A stretch of DNA of 64,000 nucleotides, from contig NC_068558.1 of NCBI RefSeq assembly GCF_022201045.2, forward strand, positions 2,666,001 through 2,730,000. The letters run 5' to 3'. This document shows positions 1 through 12,211 of the stretch, in pieces (positions within the stretch are counted from its first letter, which is position 1; every line of letters starts with the position of its first letter). The position numbers and the translations under genes were made by a program. Below the pieces are notes generated by a model. That model worked only from the letters and a program-made list of their open reading frames with translations. It did no database searches and had not been told where the DNA came from. The DNA is from Citrus sinensis. Its lineage: Eukaryota; Streptophyta; Magnoliopsida; Sapindales; Rutaceae.

Positions 1-128
1 TGCGCAAATGTTTTTTTTTTAACCTCTCTTTATATTTTTAATGACTCTGCATGTAATCCAAATAATTTTTTATTGGATGATTATCTTGTTTTGATTATTT
101 ATGGATTTGCCATTGTTTGATATGATAG

Positions 129-1033
129 TCGGGGCGGTGAAGAGCAAGTGCTGCAAGGAGGATCAAAACGGTGCGCGGAAGGAGAGGGCCCGGTCGTTGG
201 AGAATTTGAGGCGAAGGGATGAGGATAACAGCAATGACTCTGGATCTATGCACCATGACAGTGATTCAGAGTCACCATCAAACAGCCCCACCAACAGCCT
301 GTTATGTGGTAACAGCGGCACAAATCCGGGAACGAATTTCATCGGGAGTAGCAGCAGCAGCAGTAGCGTTAGTGGTAGCAGCGGCGGCGGCTGTTGCTCT
401 GGTAGCATTACAGAAGAGGAAGAAGAAGATGGCTGTTTGGATGATTGGGAGGCTGTGGCGGATGCTTTAGCTGCTGATGATGATAACAATAAACAGGAAC
501 CAGAACATGATCGTTCATGTTCCCAATCACCCTCTGAGAGCCAATTGAGTGTTCAGTCGGATTCCTTGCATGAACTGGCAAATGGGTTAAGTTTAGATTC
601 TGTGAAATCAATGCCCGATGGTGCAAGAATGGTGCCTAGTGTCTCCGAGAATAATAGACGGGCCTGGAGACCAGATGACGCTTTCAGGCCTCAGAGTCTG
701 CCTAATTTGGCTAAACAGCGGAGTTTTCCGGCTGCAGACCGGCATTTTGGTCAAGGAGGGGTTCCTTGGGCTTGTAACAATGTTTTAGCGGCGCCATCTT
801 CATGTCCTATATGCTATGAGGATTTGGACTACACGGACTCAAGCTTTTTGCCCTGTTTATGTGGCTTCCGGCTCTGCTTATTTTGTCACAAGAGGATTCT
901 TGAAGAAGATGGGCGATGTCCAGGTTGCAGGAAGCCATATGAGCATGATCAAGTTGAGTCGGAAGCGATAGTGCAAGGAGGCAGCATGACGTTCCGGTTA
1001 GCTCGGTCTTGTAGCATGATTGCAAGGTCTTAG
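129..1033 (+). CDS. CNOT4-type RING finger protein, last exon (5' partial)
   Basis: This is the final coding exon of a putative E3 ubiquitin ligase. A Ser/Gly/Asn-rich, acidic low-complexity region with Ser runs and an EEEEED stretch comes first. A C-terminal C4C4 RING follows, beginning CPICYEDLDY, with PCLCGF, CLFCHKR and CPGCRKPY supplying the later zinc ligands. That all-cysteine spacing is typical of CNOT4-like RINGs. An in-frame ATG lies at 101, but the sequence before 129 reads like a plant intron end (T-rich, then GATAG), and the family usually continues upstream of GAVKSKCCK. I therefore take the exon to start at 129, with earlier exons outside the window. The stop is TAG at 1031-1033. 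By position it matches RING genes I recall at At3g48070 and At1g74870. The substrate is unknown. Confidence 0.8.
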
Positions 1034-4015
1034 GAAGAGGAGGAGTCTCTGTTTCCGTGAACTATGTATGTTGGGGTCTGTCCTTTTTGTGTGTCTTTGT
1101 GTTCTTATGCTAGTTTTTACTTTTTAGACTCATTTTATAGACGTTTTAGATGTTGATAGAGGAGTATTGTGTTTTTGCACCAGAGCAGTGAGCTTTTCTC
1201 TTACGAGTTCAGTTCTTATTTGTATGGTGCATGTGCTAATGTAGAAGACTCATGTTGGTATTATGTGAATAGATAAACTGGTATAGAAATCCAATACATA
1301 AAAAGTGATTACAATATATCATATGTTTCCATTTGTTTCAATTAGTATGGGCATTCATGAATTTAAAAATGCTGTTCATCATTAGTGTATCCACTTGTTT
1401 ACCTTGGTTCTTCACTTTCCAATGCAATCCTAATTACTTGAGGACTTTGTGATCAAGCCCAGTTTTGTTGGAGGTGACCTAATTCTTACCTAAAGATGTG
1501 TTGTATTTCCTTTTTCCAATAATTTTGATTTTTATTCTATCCTTCGATTACTATGCATTTTTTTAGATTTATTACTTGTAATAATAGTAATTGCTTTCTA
1601 AAAGGATAGGTTTCGTTGGGTGCAAGTACTTGTTATAAATTTAATTGCTTTCTGAAAGGGTCCATGCTTGTGGTAGTGTTTGCATGTGGATATTCCTTCT
1701 CTGTTACTGTACTTAAATGTATTACCAGTCATAACCTTAATTACTTGCTACTTTGCTTCTTTGGTTTTTACTTAGAGAAGTGTGTCTAACTTAACATGTT
1801 AGCTTAATTGCTCTCTGTGGTTTTTGAATTTGAAGATTCATATAACTTCAAAGATAAAAGGGATGGACTATATATGTACTGAGGTCCTATCCACAGGTAA
1901 TATGTGAAGTTTGATCCCCATTTCTTGTGGTTGGCTTCATATTTTGAGATCTGTTCATTAAAAGCTGTATTTAATGAAGCACTTGCCACATCACATGCAT
2001 CTTTCTTTTTTTTGCTTTTGTTGTTTTGTTTTGTATGCACTTAGTGTTTGAATGATTGATGAATTCATCTAGCCCAAAAGCGCTGACCGTAAGTTTAGAA
2101 TGGTAAACACTTTAGCGGCTGAAATATCCCGGGGATCTTTATTTGATTGACTTTTGTATTATGTCATAGCTTCAATATTTGAGGTGTGTTTCCAATTTTT
2201 ATTTTGTTGGTTTTTAACATTTGCTCTTTGAAATGTTTAACTTGGGTTACAATCCCGTAATTGTTTTAATTATAAGTTTCTGTGGTGATTTCAATTTCGT
2301 GCTCGCTGTTGTAAGAAGGAATGAGAAATTTTTGAATCCAATATATGCAAATGTTCTTTGAAAGGTAACTCTAGACTTTGTTATGCTGACATTGACTTAA
2401 AATTCAGTACGATATTGTAGTTGAGTATATAATAGAAAATTGTCTGTGTTTGAATATTTGTTAAGATTTTTTGCACTGATTAAAAAGAATCTTAAAATGT
2501 TCTTTAAAACCTAAACAGCGGTTGTTTCCAAGAAATAAAGGAATATAAGAGGTTTAGGCTTTGTCATGAGAGAAGGTAAAATTAAAAATGGCAAGGCCTG
2601 GGCCGGAACTCAGAGATATTAATCCATCCTTTCTTCTGGCAAGCATAGAGTAGATATTTTGGGTACACTGTTGGGAGGTTTTCATTCTGCTTGATGCTTA
2701 TTCTTTCGAACTGTAAGAAATAATGATAATTGGAATCTGTTTTTATGAGTACACAATCAGAATCTGTGGTTCATATGGCTGGTACAAAGAGCTTCACAAG
2801 GCTGGAATGTAATATTCGCGACTAGTCAAGGTCTGTTCTAATATTTGTACTTCCAATGCTTGCTATTTTGTAGTACTTAAAAAGGTTGTCAGTGTGTTGA
2901 TGGTTTCGTGCACTGTTGGTTAGATATGGAATATCCTATCTTGTCTGTCTTGTAGCTCTAATCTGGAACTTCCTTTGTTTTTTTCAAAAAAGAGACAATT
3001 TGAAGTAATACATGAATATGGACCAAACCCTTCCTAACCCTAGGTGAGTGGAGTTGGAACCTTAAGCCTCTTTTTATCATCCAAGAGATCTTACAATGGA
3101 ATGAACGGTACCCACTAGAATCATTTTGAACTTCTTGAGCTTTTTCAGTTGTTTGTTGAACTGAAAAGTAACTTTTAAACTCGATGGTTGCAAGTTGTAG
3201 GTAATATTATCTTAGTTTCATTAGCTCAAAAGGCTATTTGAGGATTTAATATGATATTTGAGGTATGCCAGTTCTCATTAATGTCTCTACTTTGCAGTTT
3301 AAAGTCATATGTTTTATGAGTTTTGTTATTCAGAATTTGATTAGTTCGCTATCCGTAAAGTAATTTATTTGAGGAGACTTGCTACTGTGTTATATTTCTT
3401 CAACCATAAAGATTTGCAAGGAGATGTATATACATTTTGACCTAAAAACCGTGTAAGTTCTGTTGGATAAAGCTAATGGACTGTAGCATATAGTGTGCTA
3501 TGCTTCCTAATGTCATTGGAGGCTAGGCCAGTTATTTTGATTTTCTTCTATAATTGCTGATTTTATTTCCTGCGGCCGTTTCTGTTTGTACTTTAATCTG
3601 TATAACTGCACGGTGATGATTTTATTAGATACATTGTATCTTAGCACGTTGAGAATGGCTTGCTTCTTGAGAGCCCTTATTTTTCTTTCCTTGTTTTTGT
3701 ATCAGTATGACAGAATCCTTGTTTTTGTATCAGTATGGCATCCCGAAATGGATGCGTTAGCAGTGAACAGCCAGTATAATTTCAACAATAATGCTGCTAT
3801 TGGTTAATAACATTTGGCAACAATCCACTAATGACTTATTTGGTCGTAATACAAAATGAGTCACCACTCTTGAGGTATAATTGAAGCACACATTACAAAT
3901 AGAAACTAATGATATTAGGTTAACTAATTACACAACTTCCACGGCCAGGGCAGAGACCAACGGTTGATAGTTGCACTTCTAGAAGCAAGTGGTTATAGCT
4001 TTAAGATTTATTTTC
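1034..4015. other. non-coding: RING 3' UTR and intergenic DNA
   Basis: The first few hundred bases should be the 3' UTR of the RING gene. The rest is AT-rich, with no ORF showing family similarity or plausible exon structure. A short direct repeat with a 28-base period (units at 3689 and 3717) explains the small ORF around 3.6-3.8 kb. The right end should hold the 3' UTR of the minus-strand EDS1 gene. Confidence 0.6.
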
Positions 4016-6237
4016 TTAGTTATTGATGAATTTTGAAATGCATGATCCTGATCTATGTTGCTGAGGGAGTTTTTTCCACCACTTGACGAAGGTCGAATCC
4101 TCAAAGAATATATCATCACCTAACTCCCTATTCTGAACCCATTTTTCTACCTGCTTCTCCAGGGACAGTATTTCTTCTTTGACATCTTCAAACAGCCCCA
4201 TATTAATAGTTCTGAGGCAGAGATCCTCAATCCTTGCCCAGAAACATGATTCCCCGCTGGATCCTGCCGATATCTTCAGGGCATACTCGAGCCACCTCTG
4301 AGTGTATCTGTATCGTTTTGGTCTGCCCCTTTTCATATAGGGACCTGTGTCTTCATTTTTTAGGTGTCGATAGTAATTAGCAATATCTAGAGGTTCAACA
4401 ATGCGGCGGTACCTTGTTCCGATGTTTATCCACTCTCTATGGCCTTCAAACTCATCAGGAAGTTCATACCTTTTCAACATTTCCATAATCTCGTCAAATA
4501 TACCAGCCAACTCAAGCCTCCTAACATTTGCATTGAAATCATCAGTGTCCTTTGAAAGCTTGAGTGCATCATAATAGCTGACTCTGCCAGCCTCGCACCT
4601 GGTCTTGTACCCTTCAAGTGCTAGTAGTCCTTTTTCTATATCTGTCTTCTTTTTATTAATCTTGTCCTGGTTTCTCCGTTTTTGCTTCTCTAATTCTCCA
4701 GCAGCACAAAGGCAGAGTCTGGCTCTCGTGCTCTGGAAACCGAAGATTCAAAATGTCAGTCCAAGGGGGAAAAAAAAAGGAAAAAAAAAAACTGATAGGG
4801 GAACTTCTAAAACTGAAAGACAAATTTTGAAACTATCTTGAAACGGACTTACAAGGCCGAGGTTATTCAGGACCAGGCCAAGGCCAGCGGCACCAACATT
4901 GGAAGACAATGGAAGCCCTTCCAAATTGTCAAAATGGGCGACACCTTTTGTCTCTAAGTTCTGCAGTTCGCTTTGGTAATTAAAGTGGTCCTTTACACTT
5001 CTGAGAGCAATCTCTGGACCTTCTACTTCAGAGCTCAACTGAGAAGAATAGAACAATATCTGCAGAACGGCATCAGGGTTTTTCATCACTACGAGTTCCC
5101 TATCTCCTGTGCAGAAGACATAAGTTCCAAAGGGTCGATAGGGGCTCAGCTCAATGAAACTCAACAAAGTATCAGACAACTTGTTTGTGTTTCCCATGAG
5201 ATGACAGGCGGCATGGCTTGCCACAGATGATGCATTTCTCATCACCGTCACATAGAGAGCTGAAGCTTCCCTAGTTGGTTCTTGAATGTGAATTGTACAT
5301 TTTGGGTTCAAGAAATCGAGGATAGTTTTCAGTTCCGGCTCAAGGGAAGAGAGAGGAGCAAGCAAAACCCGAGGGACGATGTCATACCTCATTACAAAAT
5401 GAATGAAGTAGTGAGACCAACTTTCTCGCCTCAAAGCATGGTTAATTATGAAATCACCAACAAGAGGTGATCCAAAAGTGACGCATATAGGTGGCATTCT
5501 GCTGGTGCTGGGGTCTGACTTTATGAAATTTTCCCAATTTTCCAGGAACCAAACTGTCATTAAAACGGCAATTGGACCAGCTGAGGAATGCCCTGTGAAC
5601 ACTATTTGCTTTCTGTCTGCCACAGCTTTCACCACCTGAGAATGATTCGAAGGAACTACCCAGTATTATATATATATACATATATGCCAGTTTGTCATTC
5701 GTTTGCTTCATTTCTATTGCTTCATTCGAATTCAATTGTATAGTTTATTTATTATCACAGTCGTCTATTTTGGAATCTTGATGATTGCCAAAGAGGAAGC
5801 AACACCAATACTTACTAACTAGTAGTACATGTTGCATTTTGATTTTTCAGGGGGCAAAAAACTTAAAAAAAAAGAAAGAAAAGTAAATTAACAAAGAAAT
5901 CACACACCTCGCTTTGTAGCTGAGGTAGAATTGCTTGAAATCTAGTAAGAAAAGCTTCATTGACAGTTGCAACTTGATCATTCCCTATACTTCGAAGAGA
6001 GGCGAACTGAGGTGGATGTGGATCGATCATTTTTTCGCCAAAAGGGCTTCGACTAAACCAATCACTGATAGTCCAAGAACCTGGAAAGCTGAAAATGACG
6101 TCTGATGAGCCACGATTCTTTTCCACGAGATACAGCTGCTTCTCCGGCAATTTGTGTGCCTTCATGGCTATCGAGCATGCGTTCTTGATCACCTCTTCTT
6201 TCATGCTTATCACCTCTCCAAGTCTTTCACTTGCCAT
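4016..6237 (-). CDS. EDS1: EDS1, lipase-like immune regulator
   Basis: EDS1 pairs with PAD4 or SAG101 and relays signals from TIR-type NLR receptors to helper NLRs and salicylic acid defence. It acts in the cytoplasm and nucleus. Three exons: 6237-5908, 5635-4853 and 4732-4016, all phase 0, giving 609 residues (Arabidopsis EDS1 about 623). The start is the ATG of MASERLGEV, because upstream in-frame codons resemble no family member. The alpha/beta-hydrolase half holds GHSSAG at residues 125-130 (Ser127), YDIVPR (Asp195) and DHFNY (His327), the expected triad. The C-terminal EP domain, from about residue 372, contains ELAGIFDEIMEMLKRYELP and the RYRYTQRWLEYA helix. The reading frame is intact. 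The fifth residue of the GxSxG-like box is Ala rather than Gly; this half is not thought to need hydrolase activity. The next gene on this strand is the broken formin. Confidence 0.95.
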
Positions 6238-6428
6238 CGTTTCCACAACTGTTATAGTACTTGTTGAGAAAATTTCCCGGTTTAGAAGCTTTGCTTGATT
6301 TATTATTATTGCCCTTTTTATCTTTAAGTCGTAGAGGAGATAGAATGTTTCTTGTTTTAAGTTTTGAACGCGTTCCTGGAAATTATTGTGTAGGGAAGTG
6401 AAAGACCTTTTTGGGTATTTCCCAATCG

Positions 6429-6483
6429 TTGACTCGACCTTCACTTTGATCCAGGTCAAGCTCAAAGCTCGCTCAAGAGTCAA
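6429..6483. promoter_or_regulatory. cluster of three W-boxes upstream of EDS1
   Basis: TTGACT reads on the plus strand at 6429-6434. TTGACC reads on the minus strand at 6454-6459 and TTGACT on the minus strand at 6478-6483. All fit the WRKY core TTGAC(C/T). They lie about 190-245 bases upstream of the EDS1 start codon, in promoter or 5' leader. WRKY control of EDS1 here is inference from motif density. Confidence 0.45.
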
Positions 6484-7434
6484 GCCGCCCACGATGCAAC
6501 CACTTCTGGCTTCTTCTCTCCCCTTTCTCAAATAAAACAATATTAGTCGGGTAAATCTAATTCTTTTATCCAAGACTGAAAAAGGTTCAGACATCTCCTG
6601 GGATGGAAAACTAACTGCTCTTTTATTTTATAACAGCTCTAAGATTATTTATTTAATAGCTTATAACAGGTGAACAATGCAGTAACCAAATACACGTTTG
6701 TCTGAAACTGTAGATCATTGCATTGCGGCTTGTGCCACATTTCGTCACAGTTACAAGCAGATGATCTGGATTGAATTGGGCCTAAATCCGTGTGATGACC
6801 CAGGGTTCGGCCCAAATTACTGTAGGACCTACCGGTAATAGCTAGCTAGCTAGCTAGCTGGCTAATATATAACATTTAGACCATTTTGGTTTTGCCATGA
6901 TAGTTTTACTAATCATAGGAAATGATTAGTAAATATCAGTGTAATATCTCTGCTATAATAGTGGTTGTTGTAAATATCTGTGTAATGTAGTAATCTGATG
7001 ATTAATCACTATTTAAAAAAAAAATCATAGGAAATGAATAATTAATTTTTTATCTGTATATGCTAGTAGTTTTAAGTTATAGTTTGGTTTTTTTTTTTTA
7101 ATGATCGAGAAGAAATTATATTTTGGCTCTTAACATTAAAGAACTGGTGATATGATAAATTTGTGTCGGAAATTGTGCCTTGGGACTTGGGAGTTTAAAA
7201 TCATTCCTTCTCTGTAAAATCAACCAAGAGCAAATTAAAATCATTGGAAAGGAAGCTAGGAAAGGTCTTCAATTTTATTTCAATCTAAACAACTTTCTAC
7301 TCTAAGCATGCTTGAGAAACTATCATCATGCTTCAGAAACTATCATATGATTCACTGGAATATGCTGATGCTCGAATATCTAACCTGAGTTGTTTTGGCA
7401 AGTTGATGAATTTCACTAGACTTCTTGATGGTGG
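6484..7434. other. non-coding DNA between EDS1 and the formin pseudogene
   Basis: This is the EDS1 upstream region on the minus strand. It contains a short (GCTA)n microsatellite near 6840-6862 and AT-rich DNA with A and T runs. No coding similarity was seen. Confidence 0.5.
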
Positions 7435-10400
7435 TTACAGTGGTGGTGATGATGCTACGCTTGTTGTCCCATTCTTCTTCTGTAAATTTCGACTAATGTC
7501 AGCACAAACTGTATCAACCATGTCCAAAAATTCTTTTACTATAACAAACAGTTGAAGTGGGTGCCCCCATTTTTCTTTGGAACCTCCTGCTTGGTAGTAT
7601 TTTGTTGTCCGCTTAACAAGTTCCATAGTCCTATTTTGGTCATTTCTTACCAGCTTAAGCTCTTCTTTACACTCCTCCAGAAGCCCTTTCATTTCCTTTA
7701 AAAACCCGCCTTTCTCGCTACTAGCACAGTGTGTTACTAGTTCCCAGATTTCTACCACGCGAGATGCAAGTGCGGAGTAGGTATTGATGAATGTGTCAAG
7801 TTCTATCCTAACTGCTTTGTTTACATTGTTGAACTCATTGCTTAGGCCTTCCACTGCGGGCAATCTTTGTTTTAAGTACTTATTGTCCCTCTCTTTTGGC
7901 GTCGAGCTTTTTGAATTTGAATCACCAGTTTTGCTTCTTTGACTGAAAGTCCTTCCAAGAATGTGGTTTCCGTTGAGTTCGCCACGTCGACCCTTCAATC
8001 AGATCACTTGCTCCACAACAAAGTAGAGCAGGGTAGTCTTCCCATTAGTGCTTTTAACATCAGAAAGCTTTCGGAGGGCACTTAGGTTGAAACGTTGAGC
8101 ATTGCCTCTGGATGTTCCAGCATTCATTTTATTACCAGCTTTTAGAATGGCTTCAAGAAGTTTTAGGAAGATCACCCGGGTTCGTAGCTCATTATAACCC
8201 ATTTCAAGTGCTTGCAAGGACTCTTTGAGTTGAAGGATTTCTGATTTGTAATTTGATCTGAAAAGCATTGCATTAACGCGAGTGAATGCCGAAGGAATAA
8301 CTTTCAGGATGTGGAAGAGAAAAGTGTTAGCCTATATGGTTATAAATATTGATTTTGATGATAACAAACCACATGTATTGATTAAGTAAAGATTTATGAA
8401 TTGTGCTTTTATAATAAGAAAATGATGTTATGGAATTAAAGTATTTTGGACTAAAATGAAAGAATTTTAAAATCTTTGATAATGTTTTAAATTTCGAATT
8501 TGGACCTATTTGAAACTATTTAAATATTTTGGACCATTCTATAATTTCACATAGTTTAGGTGAAATCATAATTTCAGAACGTTTTGGGATTGACAAAGCA
8601 TTATTTAAAAATTCTGAAATTTAAACTATTTGAAAGTTTTCATAACGTTTTGGGTCATAATACAGTTATATAAAGTTTTGGGGTCAAATTATAATTTTAA
8701 AAGATATTTCATTGTAGCAGTTACTGTAGCAAGCGGCTAGCCGGATATGGTAAGCAATCCGGATTTTGGGCAGTAAGCTTCTGGAGCATAAACGGCTATC
8801 TGGATTTCGCAAGTGGCAATCCAAATTTCAAAAGCGGCTAACCGGATATGAAAAGCGGCATGCCGGATATTCTGAAATTCAAATTTTTGCCTTAACAGTA
8901 ACATAAAAGCGGCTTATCAAATTCCTAAACGGCAAGCCGGTTATGACCAAAATGTGCATAACGGCTAATTTTTGAGCTCAAACTATAAAAACTCAAATCC
9001 AATTCATTTTCAAGCCCTCTAGCAAGCATAAACAAAAAGCATACGAGATATATTGAGCTTTCAATTTGCAAATCACAAAATATTGAATCATGTCTTGTTC
9101 TTCATTTTTGAATATCTACTTTTTGATTGAGTTTTATTGTAACTTTCATTTCTTCATTTTAATTGTAAGAGTTTGAGTGTGTGAGACACTTGAGTGAAGA
9201 GGTTGGGAGATAATCTCTTTGTTGTAAAGATTCATTGATACTTTGAAGTCAATTGTAAACGGTTGAAGCCTTAGAAAGGCTCGGATAGTGAAATCATCAA
9301 GCTTGGATCGCTTGGAGGCGTGGAGGTAGGCAGAGATTGCCGAACCACGTAAAAATTCGTGTGTTTATTTCTCTTCTCCCTTACTCATTTGTTATTGTGC
9401 TTTTATTGAACTTATTGCTTTCAATTTTTATTAAGACATTAGATTGTTTGTTGTGTAGATTTGCTAGAATAATTTTTAAAATTTCAATTCATCCCCCTTC
9501 TTGGGTTGCACACTTATATTTCAAAAAGATTCAGCATCCCCAAGTCTAGTTGGATTTCCATTGAATTAGAGGACTTTGCTTACGTCGTCTTGGCTTGAAG
9601 ATAGTTTGGCAAGTTTTTCAAGGATGTCAATGCTGAGTCCCTGGCCGTCAAGGAGGGCCTCTATGATTTCTTTTTGAGAGATTGCGAGTGACCTCAGTAC
9701 TATTGCTGTGTTTTGGCACTTGCGGGGTTCAAGGATAAAAAGCTCTGCTGTTGGTGCCGCATTGGAACTGCCTGAACTCATGGACGTTTTGCTTCTTTCA
9801 TAAAGTCTACGATTGATGGTGGAATATCCAAATAGATTTTCAATTTGTTCATCATCAAATCTGAGAAGAAATAGAAGATTTAGCAAACAAGAACTGGAGC
9901 AATGCAATAGTAGTTTTACTTTAAAAAAATGACAAATTACCTCAGGGATCCGTCGTTGATCTCATTCCAGACCATCGAATGATCAACATTGGTTGCGACC
10001 TTATCCCAGTGCAATGGTTTTAGCTTCACGTGGCCAACAACAGTCCTACTTGAGCTCTCCGTCCTTAATCTTACTTGCATTCCCCTTCGGAGTAGGTGAA
10101 GGTTTCAATGGCGAAGCTAAATTAGGTGCCTTAGGAGGTGGGGATGCTGGCGTGGGATTTCTTTTTACCCGTATTGGTGGCAGTGTTGCTTGTGATGGAT
10201 GATTAACACTAGGAGGAGGAGGAGGAGGCGGTGGCGGCGGTTGTGTTAGCAACCTAACTGAAGCTGGAGGTGGCAGAGTTGGATTTTGTCGAACTGGCTC
10301 TGCCTTTCTCTCACTGCCGGTTAAATCAGATGTCTCTTCGGGTGACAAACGTGACATAGTACTTCTTTGTACTGTTGTTATGTCCATGCATTTTTCTTCA

Positions 10401-10702
10401 TCTTCTTCGAAACTCGGATTAAACACAATCTTCGGAAAAGTAGCTTTTAGCTCTCCGTGTTCTAGTTTCCTCATGTAAAGGACTTCCTCAACAACTAAAC
10501 CTTTTACTCTTCCTTTAAATTTCTCAAACTCTTCCTGAGTCACAGTTGCTTCCTGCCTACGGAAGCTTGAATTAATTTTATTTTTCTGCCGAAGTCTTTT
10601 AGTTCTTTGACAGATCAAGAAGGCGACTCCAGCGATAACCAGAGTAACTCTGTTGTGGCAGCAATGATCTTGGCAGTGCTTTTGGGCATCCCGATCAACC
10701 AA
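7435..10702 (-). pseudogene. group I formin (FH2) pseudogene split by a solo LTR
   Basis: Group I formins are membrane-anchored actin nucleators. Remnants in order on the minus strand are a membrane segment (VTLVIAGVAFLICQ), a linker, a proline-rich FH1 stretch near 10.2 kb, and the FH2 start KLKPLHWDKV. Intron 9940-9861 follows. FH2 then continues with DEQIENLFGY, ERSKTSMSSGSSNAAP and AELFILEPRK, and after the insertion with [34 protein letters not shown] and a C-terminal helical tail. The gene is broken. The FH1-FH2 frame changes near 10.05-10.07 kb, and the membrane segment also seems to change frame near 10.65 kb. A TAA interrupts FH2 at 9566-9568 and a TGA lies at 7999-8001 where relatives usually have Arg, consistent with CGA to TGA. 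A 1.2-kb LTR sits at 8325-9523. No intact FH2 can be made. The upstream limit is uncertain. Confidence 0.85.
8325..9523 (+). mobile_element. solo LTR of a Ty1/copia-type retrotransposon
   Basis: This is a fossil 1199-bp solo LTR. It starts TGTTAGCCTATATGG and ends CTTATATTTCA, so it has the TG...CA ends of LTRs. It is flanked by the 5-bp duplication AAAAG at 8320-8324 and 9524-9528. The sequence on either side joins as formin FH2 coding sequence, which confirms the borders. GATTTTGATGATAACAA near the 5' end is common in plant copia LTRs. The first half carries degenerate repeats of GCGGCTANCCGGATATG type, probably in U3. No internal gag-pol region or second LTR is present, so the element was probably lost by LTR-LTR recombination. 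Intact ends and duplication suggest it is not very ancient. It lies opposite to the formin reading direction. Confidence 0.85.
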
Positions 10703-11930
10703 AGACTATGGAAAGATTATGTTAGTAGACTTGTTGGCCAAGGAATGAACATCAATGTTCTGTGAAGAATTTTATTGAGAAAAGAGTGAGGAAGAACAAA
10801 TGACAACAAAAGGGTAAGGCAAGTAAAAGGACATGGCTGCACCAATGTGAATTATAACAAAAGGGGCTTAGAGAAAGTTGCAATGAGGAGCGAAGGAAAC
10901 TCTGCTGTTTCATTACTACTCTTAGGCAATCGAAGTAAATTCTTCTGTACTGCATATGGGTGTTGTTTGCAGACGGTTTCTATGAAGGTAGATGACATGT
11001 CCAGTTTTGCTTAACTCTTCCTGTGAAACTCCATTGGAAATGACTATAACAGCCTGTTAAGATTCAGGTTGGATTTGCACATTGTCCAGCTCTAAATGTG
11101 TTATGCATCTACAATTCCGATGAGGGAAGTGATGGTTTAGCCGTCGCCCTTGCTTAACTTCATTCATATAGACAACCAACATAACAAACATTTGCCTTGG
11201 ATTGTATCAATATCTTTGTATTGCATTGTCTATTTCTTTTTCTATTCTTAGTAATCTCGTCTTCGATTTAAATTAAACAATTTTGCTACAGCTGTTGTAA
11301 AATGCCATAAGCAGGCTTCCCAGAATGTGTTCATTGTTTCTATTTGATTGGAAGATTATAATATTAACGAACCGGTATAATGTGCTGCAAGCTACACAGC
11401 TGAATATGATAATCAATAAATGCTTTGAAAGTTTCGAGCATTTTCTCTCAAGATGCCACTGGGCATCACATTACCGGCAAATTCTAAAGGGCCTTTTAGA
11501 CCAAATCAAGACAAAATATATACCCCCGTTGATAATTAGGTGTATTTTGATGAATGTGGCTCACTAGTTATTTTTGACGGGGTAAAACTGCATGATCTGT
11601 TGGCACTTGGCAACATGTCCTCTCAAATTGCAGTCACATGCTTTTATTGTAGAATCTGAATTGAAATATCAACGCTCATCATTAAGACTTGAACGTCGTA
11701 GCCATTAGCGAAGAATCCGAGTTAATTAAAAGCCTCACCAATTCATTTAAAGAATTGTTGAACACAGGCACTGAAAGCGTTGCACCCCATTTATGAACTC
11801 AAATGTGTTTTAGATAAACTTGAGTAATTGTCTGCTGTGATTGATGTCCCTAGTTTTTTAACTGCACCCATGGGTCCTTTAAATTTATAGATTTTTTTTA
11901 ATTTTGTCTCTCCATATTATATATATATAT

Positions 11931-12074
11931 AGGAATGCCATTTAACACATAATAAGCAGTATTAAATGTTTTAGCTGGAGTATAGAATGCCATTTGGACC
12001 ATACTAAACAGTATTTAATGTTTTAGCTGGGAGCTACTAGAACTCCAAGCTAAAACATTAAATGCTGCTTATTA
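11931..12074. repeat. three-copy inverted/direct repeat cluster, MITE-like hairpin
   Basis: A roughly 50-base unit containing TATTAAATGTTTTAGCTGG occurs twice in direct orientation, beginning near 11931 and 11984. It occurs a third time inverted at about 12043-12074 as CCAAGCTAAAACATTAAAT. The first and third copies can pair into a stem of about 30 bases. No clear target duplication was seen, so a MITE origin is only a suggestion. Confidence 0.55.
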
Positions 12075-12211
12075 TGGACTGTCGTCCCCAGCTCTTTCTC
12101 AAAGCCAATGCATGATCCAGCAAGACTTGTTTAAATGTAATTGTAGCAAAGAAAGACATTATCGTAGATTTACTTGGTCATGTTTTACCCTTGTAATGTT
12201 AGCTTTCCCAC

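Noticed and set aside
163-489. Minus-strand ORF of Ser/Leu-rich sequence
   Set aside because: It is the antisense shadow of the low-complexity part of the RING exon.
3586-3807. 73-codon plus-strand ORF
   Set aside because: It spans a 28-base direct repeat, has no recognisable similarity and no gene-like context.
6238-6594. N-terminal extension of EDS1 from the upstream ATG at 6594
   Set aside because: The extra 119 residues resemble no EDS1 protein, whereas MASERLGEV gives the expected length.
8700-8960. CRISPR-like array of GCGGCTANCCGGATATG units
   Set aside because: The units are irregular, lack uniform spacers, and lie inside a plant LTR.
9337-9549. 70-codon plus-strand ORF
   Set aside because: It lies almost wholly within the solo LTR and has no gag, pol or other domain.
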